Below, one piece after another: positions 1 to 7,561 of a stretch of DNA of 32,104 bases; the stretch's first letter is position 1; each line of letters begins with the position of its first letter. The position numbers were made by a program, and so were the translations under genes. Source of the stretch: Limivivens faecihominis (lineage in GTDB: Bacteria; Bacillota; Clostridia; Lachnospirales; Lachnospiraceae); the NCBI RefSeq assembly GCF_020686945.1, contig NZ_JAJEPR010000038.1:1-32104 (forward strand). The letters are read 5' to 3'. The notes under the pieces are model-generated. The model searched no databases. It was not told where the DNA came from and saw only the letters and a program-made list of their open reading frames with translations.

Positions 1-85
1 TGTTTGGCGGGTCCCAAGTTCAAAAGCCTTATCGTGCAAGCACGAACGGCTTTTTGAGCTTTTGACCCTGGCATCATCATATTAT
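1..85. repeat. Dispersed hairpin repeat, copy 1
   Basis: This copy folds into a long stem-loop. An inner stem TCGTGC/GCACGA (32-37 with 40-45) sits on a longer stem formed by AAGTTCAAAAGCC (17-29) and GGCTTTTTGAGCTT (48-61), with one bulge. The same sequence, including flanking bases, recurs in inverted orientation at 7316-7402, and a shorter variant lies at 7500-7541. It may also act as a terminator for whatever lies upstream, because T-runs follow the stem. Repeat status is seen directly; mobility or RNA function is unknown. Confidence 0.8.
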
Positions 86-91
86 GAAAAT

Positions 92-123
92 CAAATGCTC
101 CGCGGTTTTTTGCGGAGCATTTG
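92..123. terminator. Perfect 12-bp stem-loop, possible terminator
   Basis: CAAATGCTCCGC (92-103) pairs perfectly with GCGGAGCATTTG (112-123) across a T-rich loop. It lies 60 bp before the first permease gene. It most likely ends an upstream transcript, or acts as a read-through barrier between a binding-protein gene and the permeases, a common arrangement in sugar ABC operons. There is no clean T-run after the stem on the plus strand, so the terminator call is moderate. Confidence 0.5.
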
Positions 124-182
124 AAGTTTCGGGAATGCAGACTTTGAAACAGCGTCTGAGCAGAAAATGCAGGAGGTAGCAT

Positions 183-1070
183 ATGGAAAAGAAAAGAGCA
201 AAATGGGGGCTGATTTTTTGTCTGCCGTTTATTCTTACTTTTTTGGTCTTTCAGTTATATCCGATCATTTACAGCTTTTATCTGAGCCTGACCTTTCAGG
301 AAAACAGCCGGAATTTTGTTTTTGTAGGTTTTGATAACTATAAGGATCTGATCAATGACAAGACTTTTTGGAAGAGTGTGGGAAATACATGGAAAATATG
401 GCTGATGAACTTTATTCCGCAGCTTATCTTCGGACTGGTGCTCGCAATTTTACTGACCCAGTATAAGATAAAGGGAGCCGGATTTTTCCGGGCAGTTTTT
501 TACTTACCGAACCTGATTACAGTTGCCTCCATGGGAGTATTGTTCCTTGCGCTTTTTGACTGGCAGACCGGAAGCGTGAATAATGCGCTGGTGGATCTCG
601 CAATTCTCAAGGAAAAGGTGAACTGGATGAGCAGTCCTTCCTTTGCACAGGGAATCACAGCCTTTATCCAGTGGCTGATGTGGTTTGGCTATTCTTCCAT
701 TTTACTGACGGCCGGAATTGCCGCCATACCGGAGGAAGTGATTGAATCTTCTGTGATAGATGGAGCTAATGCATGGAAACGCCTGACAAAGATTACGCTT
801 CCCCTTTTAAAACCGACCATGCTCTATGTAATGGTAACATCATTGATCGGAGGAATGCAGATTTTTGATATTCCGATGACTCTGACCAAGGGTTCCGGAG
901 AGCCGTCCAAGTCCCTGATGACGATGGTTCTGTACCTCTACAATATGGCTTTCAAAAATAATGATCTTCCCTACGGAGCAACGATTTCCTATGGAATCTT
1001 TGTTATTATCATTTTCTTCTCTCTGATATTCTTTAAAGTGATCTATGGAAAGGAGGAGAAATCCGCATGA
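183..1070 (+). CDS. Sugar ABC transporter permease, MalF/UgpA type
   Basis: A 295-residue inner-membrane permease of a carbohydrate importer of the MalFG family. About six hydrophobic segments are visible, starting with LIFCLPFILTFLVFQLYPII near residue 10. The EAA loop that contacts the ATPase is present around residues 185-210 (EEVIESSVIDGANAWKRL, followed by ITLPLLKP). The ATG follows a strong AGGAGG site by a few bases. It overlaps the next permease gene by ATGA, implying coupled translation. No substrate-binding protein or ATPase gene lies in the window; the binding protein probably lies just upstream and the ATPase may be a shared MsmK-type protein elsewhere. Substrate is inferred only from the downstream glycosidases: plant oligosaccharides. 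Confidence 0.93.
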   Translation: MEKKRAKWGLIFCLPFILTFLVFQLYPIIYSFYLSLTFQENSRNFVFVGFDNYKDLINDKTFWKSVGNTWKIWLMNFIPQLIFGLVLAILLTQYKIKGAGFFRAVFYLPNLITVASMGVLFLALFDWQTGSVNNALVDLAILKEKVNWMSSPSFAQGITAFIQWLMWFGYSSILLTAGIAAIPEEVIESSVIDGANAWKRLTKITLPLLKPTMLYVMVTSLIGGMQIFDIPMTLTKGSGEPSKSLMTMVLYLYNMAFKNNDLPYGATISYGIFVIIIFFSLIFFKVIYGKEEKSA

Positions 1071-1891
1071 AAAAGTTTAAAATTTCGCATGTATTTATTT
1101 ATCTGCTTCTGATTTTGCTGACATTGATCTGCGTTGTGCCTTTTTACATTATGGTGATCAATGCGACGCACAGTACAAACGAATTGTATGCAGGACTGAG
1201 TGTTGTACCCGGAAAGTATCTGCTGGACAACCTGCGGAATATGCTTTCCATGGTAAATATGCCGCGGGGCTTTTTAAACAGCGCGATCGTATCGTTTTCA
1301 TCGACCTTTTTGTCAATTTATTTTGGTGCGATGACGGCATTCGGCCTGTTTGAGTATAAATTCAAACTGAAAAAAGTGATTTATGTTATTTTGATGGTTT
1401 CCATGATGGTTCCCGGACAGCTTGGAATCATCGGTTTATTTAAGCTCTGTAATAATCTGGGACTGCTCAATACCTACTGGCCGCTGATTCTGCCCTGTAT
1501 TGCAAATTCCAGTACGATTTTCTTCATCCTTCAGTATCTGCAGTCGTCCATGAGTGAGGAACTGCTTGATTCTGCAAGAATAGACGGCGCGGGCGAAGTC
1601 AAAATTTTCCATTCCTTTATCCTGCCGCTGTCTAAGCCGGCGCTTTCCACGATGGTTATTTTTAACTTTGTTTCCTATTGGAATAACTTTTTCAACCCGA
1701 TGATCCTTCTGTTTGATGATAAAAAATTTACAGTTCCTCTGCTGATCAACAATCTGAACAGTGGAATGCTTCAGGATCTCGGCGCAAAGTATTCTGCAAT
1801 TGCCATTTCGATCGTTCCGATTATTTTGGTTTACTGTCTGATTTCCAAACGTCTGACAAGCGGAATGATGGCTGGCGCGATCAAGAGCTGA
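1067..1891 (+). CDS. Sugar ABC transporter permease, MalG/UgpE type
   Basis: A 274-residue partner permease of the preceding gene, together forming the heterodimeric membrane channel. About six membrane segments are visible. The EAA loop (EELLDSARIDGAGEVKIF, then FILPLSKPALST) lies near residues 165-195, as expected for MalG-type subunits. The start codon overlaps the upstream stop (ATGA), and a GGAGG site sits inside the end of the upstream gene. The glycosidase gene follows after 15 bases, so all four genes are probably one transcript. Length is normal for the family. Confidence 0.93.
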   Translation: MKKFKISHVFIYLLLILLTLICVVPFYIMVINATHSTNELYAGLSVVPGKYLLDNLRNMLSMVNMPRGFLNSAIVSFSSTFLSIYFGAMTAFGLFEYKFKLKKVIYVILMVSMMVPGQLGIIGLFKLCNNLGLLNTYWPLILPCIANSSTIFFILQYLQSSMSEELLDSARIDGAGEVKIFHSFILPLSKPALSTMVIFNFVSYWNNFFNPMILLFDDKKFTVPLLINNLNSGMLQDLGAKYSAIAISIVPIILVYCLISKRLTSGMMAGAIKS

Positions 1892-1906
1892 GAAAGGAAG
1901 AAAGTT

Positions 1907-3265
1907 ATGGGATTTCCGAAAAATTTTGTCTGGGGTGTTGCGAGCTCTTCTTATCAGGTGGAAGGGGCCTGGAACCGGGATGGAAAAGGACTCTCGGTCT
2001 GGGATACTTATGTGCATGAACCGGGGCATATTCAGAACCAGGACACCGGAGATACGGCCTGCGATCAGTATGGTCATATAAAAGAAGATATCGCTCTTAT
2101 GGCTGAAATGCAGATAAAAGCCTATCGTTTTTCCATCAGCTGGCCGAGAGTTATGCCGGAGGGAACCGGAAGAATCAATCAAAAAGGTCTGGATTATTAT
2201 GACCGGCTGACCGATCAGCTTCTGGAAAACGGAATTACACCCTATATCACCTTATTTCACTGGGATCTGCCCTATCAGCTTTATACAAAGGGCGGATGGA
2301 TGAACCGTGATATTACCGATTATTTTGCAGCCTATGCCGAAACGGTCGTAAATCGTTTGTCCGACCGGGTGAAATACTGGATCACGGAAAATGAACCCCA
2401 GTGTTATATCGGGGCGGCGCTTGCTTCCGGAGAGCATGCGCCAGGCCTGAAGCTTGGGAAAAAAGAGTTATTTCTGGCAGCACATCACTCCCTGCTGGCG
2501 CATGGAAAAGCGGTGGAGGCGATCCGAAGCTGTGCAAAACAGGCGTCGGTTATCGGTTACGCACCGGCTTCCTGGCATCTCTGGTCTCCGGTAACGGAAA
2601 AAGCGGAAGACATCGAGGCCTGCCGGAAAATGACCTTTGATGCGGGGGAGGAACCGATAGGCGGAACTTCCTGGTGGCTGGACCCGGTTTGCCTGGGGCG
2701 CTATCCGGACACAACGGGATATTCTTATGAGGCGTATATTCCGGACACAACGGCGGAGGATATGAAAATCATTTCACAGCCCATTGATTTCATAGGAATG
2801 AATGTATACCAGACCTATCGTGGAAAAGCCGGAGAAAATGGAACATGTATCACTATTCCCAATGATCCCGGCTATGCACGGACAAACGCCGAATGGCCCG
2901 TGACACCGGAAGCACTTTACTGGGGACCGAAATTCTATGAAGAGCGCTATCATAAGAAATTATATATCACAGAAAATGGTCTTTCCAATCAGGACTGGAT
3001 TTTCCTTGACGGACAGGTGCATGATCTGCAGCGGATTGATTTTCTCCACAGGTATCTTTATCAGCTGAAACGGGCGGTAGAGGAAGGAATTTCCGTGGAA
3101 GGATATTTTCACTGGACTCTGACAGATAATTTTGAGTGGACCAGCGGTTATAACAATCGTTTTGGACTGGTATATACCGATTTCAAAAACCAGAACCGCA
3201 TCATAAAAGATTCCGGAAAATGGTACAGACAGGTGATTGAGACAAACGGAGAAATAATTAAATAA
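1907..3265 (+). CDS. Glycoside hydrolase family 1 (beta-glucosidase / 6-phospho-beta-glucosidase type)
   Basis: A 452-residue GH1 enzyme, normal length, with no signal peptide, so cytoplasmic. The N-terminal GH1 signature FVWGVASSSYQVEGAW is present. The acid/base glutamate is in WITENEP (about E163) and the nucleophile in LYITENG (about E356), so both catalytic residues are intact. The FxWTLTDNFEW motif near residue 402 is typical of the aglycone/sugar-binding site. It retains glycosidic hydrolysis with retention of configuration by family rule. It follows the permeases closely and should cleave imported beta-linked oligosaccharides. Uptake by an ABC importer rather than a PTS argues for a non-phosphorylated substrate; this is inference. 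The start has an AAAGGAAG site. Confidence 0.95.
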   Translation: MGFPKNFVWGVASSSYQVEGAWNRDGKGLSVWDTYVHEPGHIQNQDTGDTACDQYGHIKEDIALMAEMQIKAYRFSISWPRVMPEGTGRINQKGLDYYDRLTDQLLENGITPYITLFHWDLPYQLYTKGGWMNRDITDYFAAYAETVVNRLSDRVKYWITENEPQCYIGAALASGEHAPGLKLGKKELFLAAHHSLLAHGKAVEAIRSCAKQASVIGYAPASWHLWSPVTEKAEDIEACRKMTFDAGEEPIGGTSWWLDPVCLGRYPDTTGYSYEAYIPDTTAEDMKIISQPIDFIGMNVYQTYRGKAGENGTCITIPNDPGYARTNAEWPVTPEALYWGPKFYEERYHKKLYITENGLSNQDWIFLDGQVHDLQRIDFLHRYLYQLKRAVEEGISVEGYFHWTLTDNFEWTSGYNNRFGLVYTDFKNQNRIIKDSGKWYRQVIETNGEIIK

Positions 3266-3280
3266 ATTGGAGGCTTGCAT

Positions 3281-4531
3281 ATGAACCCATTATTATCAAG
3301 TCAGTATTACATTCCCGATGTGGAAGCGAGAGTTGATCAGGACGGAACCATTTATTTATATGGTTCCAAGGATATTGTGAACGACGATGATTATTGCAGT
3401 AATGAATATCAGGTATTTTATTCCAAAGATATGGTTCACTGGGAGGCGGGGGCGATCAGTTTTTCTACAGAGCAGATGCAGGAAAAAACAGATATCCGGC
3501 TGTATGCGCCCGACTGTATCAAAAAAGATGGAAAATATTATCTTTTGTATTGTCTGGCAGATGGAGCGGAGGGAATTGCAGAAAGTGAAAGCCCTCTTGG
3601 ACCGTTTACGGACAGAGGAATCATTAAGGAAGCCCATGGTATCGATCCCAGCGCTCTGGTTGAAAAAGATAAGGTCTATTATTTCTGGGGCCAGATGGGG
3701 CTCCATGGAGCAGAGCTGGATCTTGAAACTGGTAAAATCAGGGAAGAGACACATAAGACCAATCTTCTGACCCAGGATGAAGATGGCTTTCACGAAGGTT
3801 CATCGATTCGCAAAATCAATGGAAAATATTATATGGTATATGCGGATATATCAAGGGGCAGACCCACCTGCCTGGGCTATGCGATCAGTGATAACCCGCT
3901 TGGACCTTATGAAAAAAAAGGAATCATCATTGACAATAACGGCTGTGACCCTTCCTCGTGGAACGACCATGGATCTATTCAGAAAATTGGCGAAGACTAT
4001 TATGTGTTTTATCACAGGTCTACGCATAACAGTGTATACAGCAGACGCGTCTGTGCAGAGAAGATACAGATCAATGAAGATGGAACCATTGATGAAGTGG
4101 AGATGACAACACAGGGAGCAGAATCACATATTCCAGAAACAAGAGTTTTAACTGCATCAGCTTTTTGCAAGATCAATGGAAAAGCATACTTGGAAAATTA
4201 TACGTCAGCAGCAGAGTCATACGAATTTCTGACAAATATTCATAATGGTGACGGAGCATATATTAAGTATTATTTATTTGAAGGGAAAATAGATAAAATT
4301 CAGGTAAAGGCTTCCAATACGGGTCTTGATTCACAGATTCTGGTACATCTGGATGGTCCGGATGGAGAAGTGGTTGCAGAAATTCAAATAGGAAAAAGTA
4401 AAGGAAATTATGATTTTGCGGAATATGAGGCTCCATTAAAGCGGAGCATGGAGGGCAGACACAGCATTTACTTTGAGTTTGCCGGAAGCAGTGGAAAACT
4501 GATGAATGTAAAAGAATTTTGTTTTAAATAG
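3281..4531 (+). CDS. Glycoside hydrolase family 43 with C-terminal CBM6-like domain
   Basis: A 416-residue enzyme. The N-terminal five-bladed propeller pattern begins SQYYIPDVEARVDQDGTIYLYGSKD, which carries the predicted general-base Asp. GIDPSALV holds the pKa-modulating Asp, and FHEGSSIRKINGKYYMVYA the acid Glu. The last ~120 residues (HLDGPDGEVVAEIQIG ... SIYFEFAG) resemble a CBM6 beta-sandwich. GH43 members are xylosidases, arabinofuranosidases or arabinanases; the exact activity cannot be read here. There is no signal peptide, so it acts on imported oligosaccharides with the GH1 enzyme. I chose ATG 3281 because GGAGG at 3269-3273 is spaced correctly; an in-frame TTG lies six bases upstream. 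Confidence 0.92.
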   Translation: MNPLLSSQYYIPDVEARVDQDGTIYLYGSKDIVNDDDYCSNEYQVFYSKDMVHWEAGAISFSTEQMQEKTDIRLYAPDCIKKDGKYYLLYCLADGAEGIAESESPLGPFTDRGIIKEAHGIDPSALVEKDKVYYFWGQMGLHGAELDLETGKIREETHKTNLLTQDEDGFHEGSSIRKINGKYYMVYADISRGRPTCLGYAISDNPLGPYEKKGIIIDNNGCDPSSWNDHGSIQKIGEDYYVFYHRSTHNSVYSRRVCAEKIQINEDGTIDEVEMTTQGAESHIPETRVLTASAFCKINGKAYLENYTSAAESYEFLTNIHNGDGAYIKYYLFEGKIDKIQVKASNTGLDSQILVHLDGPDGEVVAEIQIGKSKGNYDFAEYEAPLKRSMEGRHSIYFEFAGSSGKLMNVKEFCFK

Positions 4532-4537
4532 TAAAGA

Positions 4538-4588
4538 GGAGCAACAGTTCCAGAGACAATTATTGTCTTCGGGGCTGTTGCTCCTTTT
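4538..4588. terminator. Rho-independent terminator of the sugar operon
   Basis: GGAGCAACAG (4538-4547) pairs with CTGTTGCTCC (4575-4584), followed by TTTT. A smaller inner hairpin GACAAT/ATTGTC sits in the loop. It lies seven bases after the GH43 stop codon. Confidence 0.9.
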
Positions 4589-4591
4589 ATA

Positions 4592-4612
4592 AAATTATTT
4601 GTAACCGTTCAG
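4592..4612. repeat. Short repeat related to the ends of the 6932-7183 element
   Basis: AAATTATTTGTAACCGTTCAG is nearly the same as AAATATTTTGTAACAGTTCAG at 6932-6952, in the same orientation. A reverse-complement copy occurs at 7165-7183. It therefore lies just beyond the 3' end of the LRR gene, while the other two copies lie just beyond its 5' end. Confidence 0.6.
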
Positions 4613-4631
4613 AGTCAAGCAGATTTTCAGG

Positions 4632-4669
4632 AAAAAGTGTCAGTCCTGCTTGCAGAAACAGACACTTTT
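4632..4669 (-). terminator. Probable terminator of the transglutaminase/LRR gene
   Basis: AAAAGTGTC (4633-4641) pairs perfectly with GACACTTTT (4661-4669). Read on the minus strand the stem ends in a run of five T, about 80 bases after the stop codon at 4748. Confidence 0.75.
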
Positions 4670-4747
4670 GAATGGAAATCTATTTGGCGAGAAGCCACAA
4701 CGAAATAAAGCGAAACGGAATTGAGGTGCAGCTCTGAATAATTACGA

Positions 4748-6913
4748 TTATTTGATTTTAGCACTTCTGCTTATGCCTTTGCTTCGAAGAAGCCTGGTGT
4801 AAGCAGTTTTCTGTTTTTCCGGTACAGAAACGGTGAGCTTTTTCGGAGTTCCGATGAAAGCTTTGGCGCCGATGGTTTTGCTGGTGAGGCTGGCGGTCCG
4901 GATAGTGAGGAATGTCAGCTTTTTGCAAGCATAGAAGGCACTTTTTCCGATGCTTGTGGTGGCTGCAGGAATCGTGAGTTTCTTTAAAGCCGTGCAGCGG
5001 TAGAAGGCGTAGGCGCCGATGTTTTTGACAGAGCCTCCAAGGGTTAGGCTGCTGAGCTTGCTGCAGTTGGAGAAAGCTTTCTGACCGATGGTGGTGACAT
5101 TGCTTCCCACAGTGACTTTCGTGACGGTGGCATTATTCCGGAAAGCGGCGGAGGCAATGGAGGTTACTTTGAAAGGATAGCCTTTCAGAGTTACGGTCTT
5201 TGGAATGACGACTGCTTTCGCTCCTTTTTTCGGTGCTTTAAAGGCAACGGTTCTGGTGCCCGTAACGAGATATTTGCTGCCGGAGGCATGGGTCAGAGTC
5301 TGACCTTTTTTTGGCCGGGTATTTGTGGATGGCGTTTCAGGAACCGGAGTTCCGTCTGCGGAAGTAATGAGGAAGGTTGTTTTGAGAATTCCTTTATATA
5401 CACCTTTTCCGGTAACAATGATCGTTCCTGTTCCGGGATTGATATTGTTTTTATAGGAAAGGGTGTAATCGCTGCCTTCACTTAAGGTGTTTCCATCACA
5501 GGTGACAGTCACTGCAGGACGGATTTCGGACCCGGTAAAGCGGCATCGTTTATCGTAGAGAATGATTTTAGCATGCTTGTCCAGCTGAGAGTGATCGGTA
5601 TAATCCGCTTTCCGGTCAGAAGCACTTACATAGAACTGAATGAACCCTCCTCCAATATAGGCGTTATCTTCCAGGCGGCAAAAATTGTAACTGAGATTTA
5701 CATATCCTTCAGAGATACCGGTGACTTTTCCGCCAGGAGTGACTGTGGCAATGGAAGGATCCTCCGATTTCCAGGTCAGGACATAACCTTCTTCCTTTTT
5801 ACTATAAGAATAGGGATAAAAGCCTGACAGACTCTGTCCTTTTTTGAGGGTGATCGCACCGCTCGTCAGTGTGTAATCGGAAGATTTTCCGGGCAGATAA
5901 AAAGCGGCGCCGGCATAACTGAGGAAAAGTGTTATGCCATTTTTGGTTACAATAGAATTCGTGGCAATGATTCCATTTGGTTTTGCGTATTCGTCTCCTA
6001 CCCAGCCATTGGAATAGCATTCATCATTGATCATCTGGTCTTTCCGCTCCGGGTTTTCGTCATACTCCCATCCATCATGGGTACCGTTGGGAGACTCAGA
6101 ATAACGAAGAACCGCAGGGTAGGAAATACCCTCTGCAGAGCCAAAATACTGCACGGAACAGCCATGTACCTGACTTCCCGGAATTCCGTTTTCAAGGTAC
6201 AGAAAACGGCCGTCTTTGTAAAAAATCCCGCTTCCGTTATTGATGTACTGGAAAGGAATTCCGTCATAGTAGGGGCAGACCCCATCGATGAGATCGAAAA
6301 AATACCACTTGGAGATTAAGGTTTTGTCTTTGCATTGATACCTGTCGAACAGCGGATCAAAGAGGTACCAGTCATTTCCGAGCCAGGCCATGACCCAGGC
6401 GTGACCGTCTGCATGGCTTAAGACTCCAAGGGTCATATTTTTCTGCATGTTTCCGATCCATCCGGTGCAGTCCACAGCAGAAATACCGGCAAAGCGCATC
6501 AGCGCTGTCATAAGCATGCTGTATCCCTGGCAGTCGCCTCTGCGGCTGTAGAATACGTCGATTGGAAAACTGGAGACGGTGATGTCGTAAGTGATGTTTG
6601 TTTTGACCCACCGGGCGATGGCGTTGGCTTTTTGGGAAGGGGAAGAGAGCCCCTTGGTAATGGTATCACTCAGGTTTTGCAGGACTTCCCGGTCAGCATC
6701 GGAAAGAAACCAGTTTGTGAGGCCCAGGTCCGGATACTTCTGCCGGTAGATCTCGTCGATGTACTTCCAGGAAGCGGAAGTAAGCTGCGGTGTGATCTTG
6801 TAGCAGGGATCGGTAGCTTTCAGAGCCGCTGCTTTTGTGCTTACAGGCATCAGCCCCAGTAAAAGGACTGCCAGCAGAAAAATGCCCGCAAGAAATTTTT
6901 GTGTTTTTTTCAT
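4748..6913 (-). CDS. Secreted transglutaminase-like / Big2 / BspA-type leucine-rich repeat protein
   Basis: A 721-residue exported protein. A signal peptide spans residues 1 to about 29 (MKKTQKFLAG, a hydrophobic run, then STKAAA). A transglutaminase-like core covers about 95-190 with a complete candidate triad: Cys128 in RRGDCQGYS, His171 in DGHAWV and Asp186 in LFDPLFD. A Big2-type Ig domain lies at about 345-430 (AITLKKGQSLSG ... SIATVTPGGKVTGI). A second beta-rich domain lies at 450-518. BspA-type LRR_5 repeats occupy about 580-700 (SIASAAFRNN, TIGQKAFSNC, NIGAYAFYRC, SIGKSAFYAC). No LPXTG, membrane anchor or choline-binding repeat is seen, so attachment is unknown. I chose ATG 6913 over an upstream in-frame start at 6997 because a GGGAG site precedes it and the signal peptide starts there. 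Likely role is cell-surface peptidase or protein cross-linking; the substrate is unknown. Confidence 0.88.
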   Translation of the reverse strand: MKKTQKFLAGIFLLAVLLLGLMPVSTKAAALKATDPCYKITPQLTSASWKYIDEIYRQKYPDLGLTNWFLSDADREVLQNLSDTITKGLSSPSQKANAIARWVKTNITYDITVSSFPIDVFYSRRGDCQGYSMLMTALMRFAGISAVDCTGWIGNMQKNMTLGVLSHADGHAWVMAWLGNDWYLFDPLFDRYQCKDKTLISKWYFFDLIDGVCPYYDGIPFQYINNGSGIFYKDGRFLYLENGIPGSQVHGCSVQYFGSAEGISYPAVLRYSESPNGTHDGWEYDENPERKDQMINDECYSNGWVGDEYAKPNGIIATNSIVTKNGITLFLSYAGAAFYLPGKSSDYTLTSGAITLKKGQSLSGFYPYSYSKKEEGYVLTWKSEDPSIATVTPGGKVTGISEGYVNLSYNFCRLEDNAYIGGGFIQFYVSASDRKADYTDHSQLDKHAKIILYDKRCRFTGSEIRPAVTVTCDGNTLSEGSDYTLSYKNNINPGTGTIIVTGKGVYKGILKTTFLITSADGTPVPETPSTNTRPKKGQTLTHASGSKYLVTGTRTVAFKAPKKGAKAVVIPKTVTLKGYPFKVTSIASAAFRNNATVTKVTVGSNVTTIGQKAFSNCSKLSSLTLGGSVKNIGAYAFYRCTALKKLTIPAATTSIGKSAFYACKKLTFLTIRTASLTSKTIGAKAFIGTPKKLTVSVPEKQKTAYTRLLRSKGISRSAKIK

Positions 6914-6931
6914 AATCTTGCTCCCTTCATA

Positions 6932-7183
6932 AAATATTTTGTAACAGTTCAGAACATCAGCGAAATGAAAAATCAGACTATGCAAACTTGTTTGCAATAG
7001 GATGAATTTTTTATTTCGGAATGGGCGGAACGCCCATTAGCCTCAGACAAAAGCTGCGAATGCAGCGAGAGCGCATGTAATGCGCGGGGTGCTGAGTCCC
7101 GGTGGGACTCGTTTAGCACCGACCGAAGCAGCGCGTAGACCTGTGGCCTGTTGTTTTGAACGTCCTGAACAGTTACAATATTT
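6932..7183. repeat. MITE-like element with terminal inverted repeats and internal hairpins
   Basis: The ends are AAATATTTTGTAACAGTTCAG (6932-6952) and CTGAACAGTTACAATATTT (7165-7183), which are inverted copies apart from a two-base insertion and one mismatch. Inside are four perfect stem-loops: ATGGGCG/CGCCCAT (7021-7037), GCTGC/GCAGC (7053-7066), GCGCAT/ATGCGC (7071-7085), and a two-part hairpin GGTGCT-GAGTCCC/GGGACTC-AGCACC (7088-7120). There is no coding capacity. The left end starts 19 bases before the LRR gene's start codon, so the element forms that gene's 5' leader or promoter. Mobility is inference. Confidence 0.6.
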
Positions 7184-7315
7184 CACTGTTTTCATAATAG
7201 CAAAAGAAATCGGAGATGTAAACCAAAGGAAGACACTTTGCCGAAAATGTACAGGGGAAGGGCAAAAATGTGCACTTATCACTCCAAATTTTCGCTGTTC
7301 ATGAGAAGCTTCTTA

Positions 7316-7402
7316 TTATATAATGATGATACTAGGGTCAAAAGGTCAAAAAGCCGTTCGTGCTTGCACGATAAGGCTTTTGAACTTGGGACCCGCAAAA
7401 CA
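7316..7402. repeat. Dispersed hairpin repeat, copy 2 (inverted relative to copy 1)
   Basis: The reverse complement matches copy 1 over about 85 bases with few differences, including the full stem and both flanks. Copies 1 and 2 face each other across the sugar operon and the LRR gene. Confidence 0.8.
7319..7324 (+). promoter_or_regulatory. Possible -10 box for the BRO-N/LuxR regulator
   Basis: TATAAT occurs within TTATTATATAATGATG, inside the left edge of repeat copy 2. No good -35 is seen at 16-18 bases upstream. If used, it would give a leader of about 230 bases containing four hairpins. Confidence 0.3.
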
Positions 7403-7414
7403 TGAGAAAGTAGC

Positions 7415-7431
7415 GATTTACGCAGTAAATC
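7415..7431. repeat. Perfect small hairpin
   Basis: GATTTAC and GTAAATC pair around a 3-base GCA loop. It lies in the presumed leader of the regulator gene between two repeat copies. Confidence 0.6.
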
Positions 7432-7452
7432 AGCGGATTTCGAATGTTTGTA

Positions 7453-7486
7453 GAATTGCGTGAGCTGCCTTGCAGCGGAGCAATTC
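7453..7486. repeat. Perfect two-part hairpin in the regulator leader
   Basis: GAATTGC (7453-7459) pairs with GCAATTC (7480-7486). Inside it GCTGC (7464-7468) pairs with GCAGC (7472-7476). There is no T-run, so it is not an ordinary terminator. Confidence 0.6.
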
Positions 7487-7499
7487 GTAGGCATCAGTT

Positions 7500-7541
7500 G
7501 GGGTCAAAAAGCCGTTCATGCTTGCATGATAAGGCTTTTGA
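7500..7541. repeat. Dispersed hairpin repeat, copy 3, with compensatory changes
   Basis: This copy has the same orientation as copy 2 but is shorter. The inner stem is TCATGC/GCATGA where copies 1 and 2 have TCGTGC/GCACGA. Both arms changed together, so pairing is kept. It ends about six bases before the Shine-Dalgarno sequence of the regulator gene. Confidence 0.75.
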
Positions 7542-7561
7542 AAAACGGGAGGAAGACAGCT

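Larger units (their letters stand above)
6914..7561. other. 648-bp gene-free region rich in hairpins
   Basis: No convincing gene lies here. It holds, in order, a hairpin-packed element with inverted ends (6932-7183), about 130 bp without clear structure (7184-7315), hairpin repeat copy 2 (7316-7402), two further perfect hairpins (7415-7431 and 7453-7486) and hairpin repeat copy 3 (7500-7541). The region separates two divergent genes, so both promoters must be within it. Confidence 0.8.

Noticed and set aside
1..85. CRISPR-like array from the hairpin repeats
   Set aside because: There are only three copies, in mixed orientation and widely spaced, with no regular spacers and no cas genes.
6914..6997. 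28-residue upstream extension of the LRR protein
   Set aside because: It puts non-signal residues before a clear signal peptide, runs into the MITE-like element, and ATG 6913 has its own GGGAG site.
7460..7561. N-terminal extension of the BRO-N/LuxR protein by 34 residues
   Set aside because: It would be translated from hairpin and repeat sequence with no ribosome site, while ATG 7562 has GGAGG at good spacing and starts the BRO-N domain.
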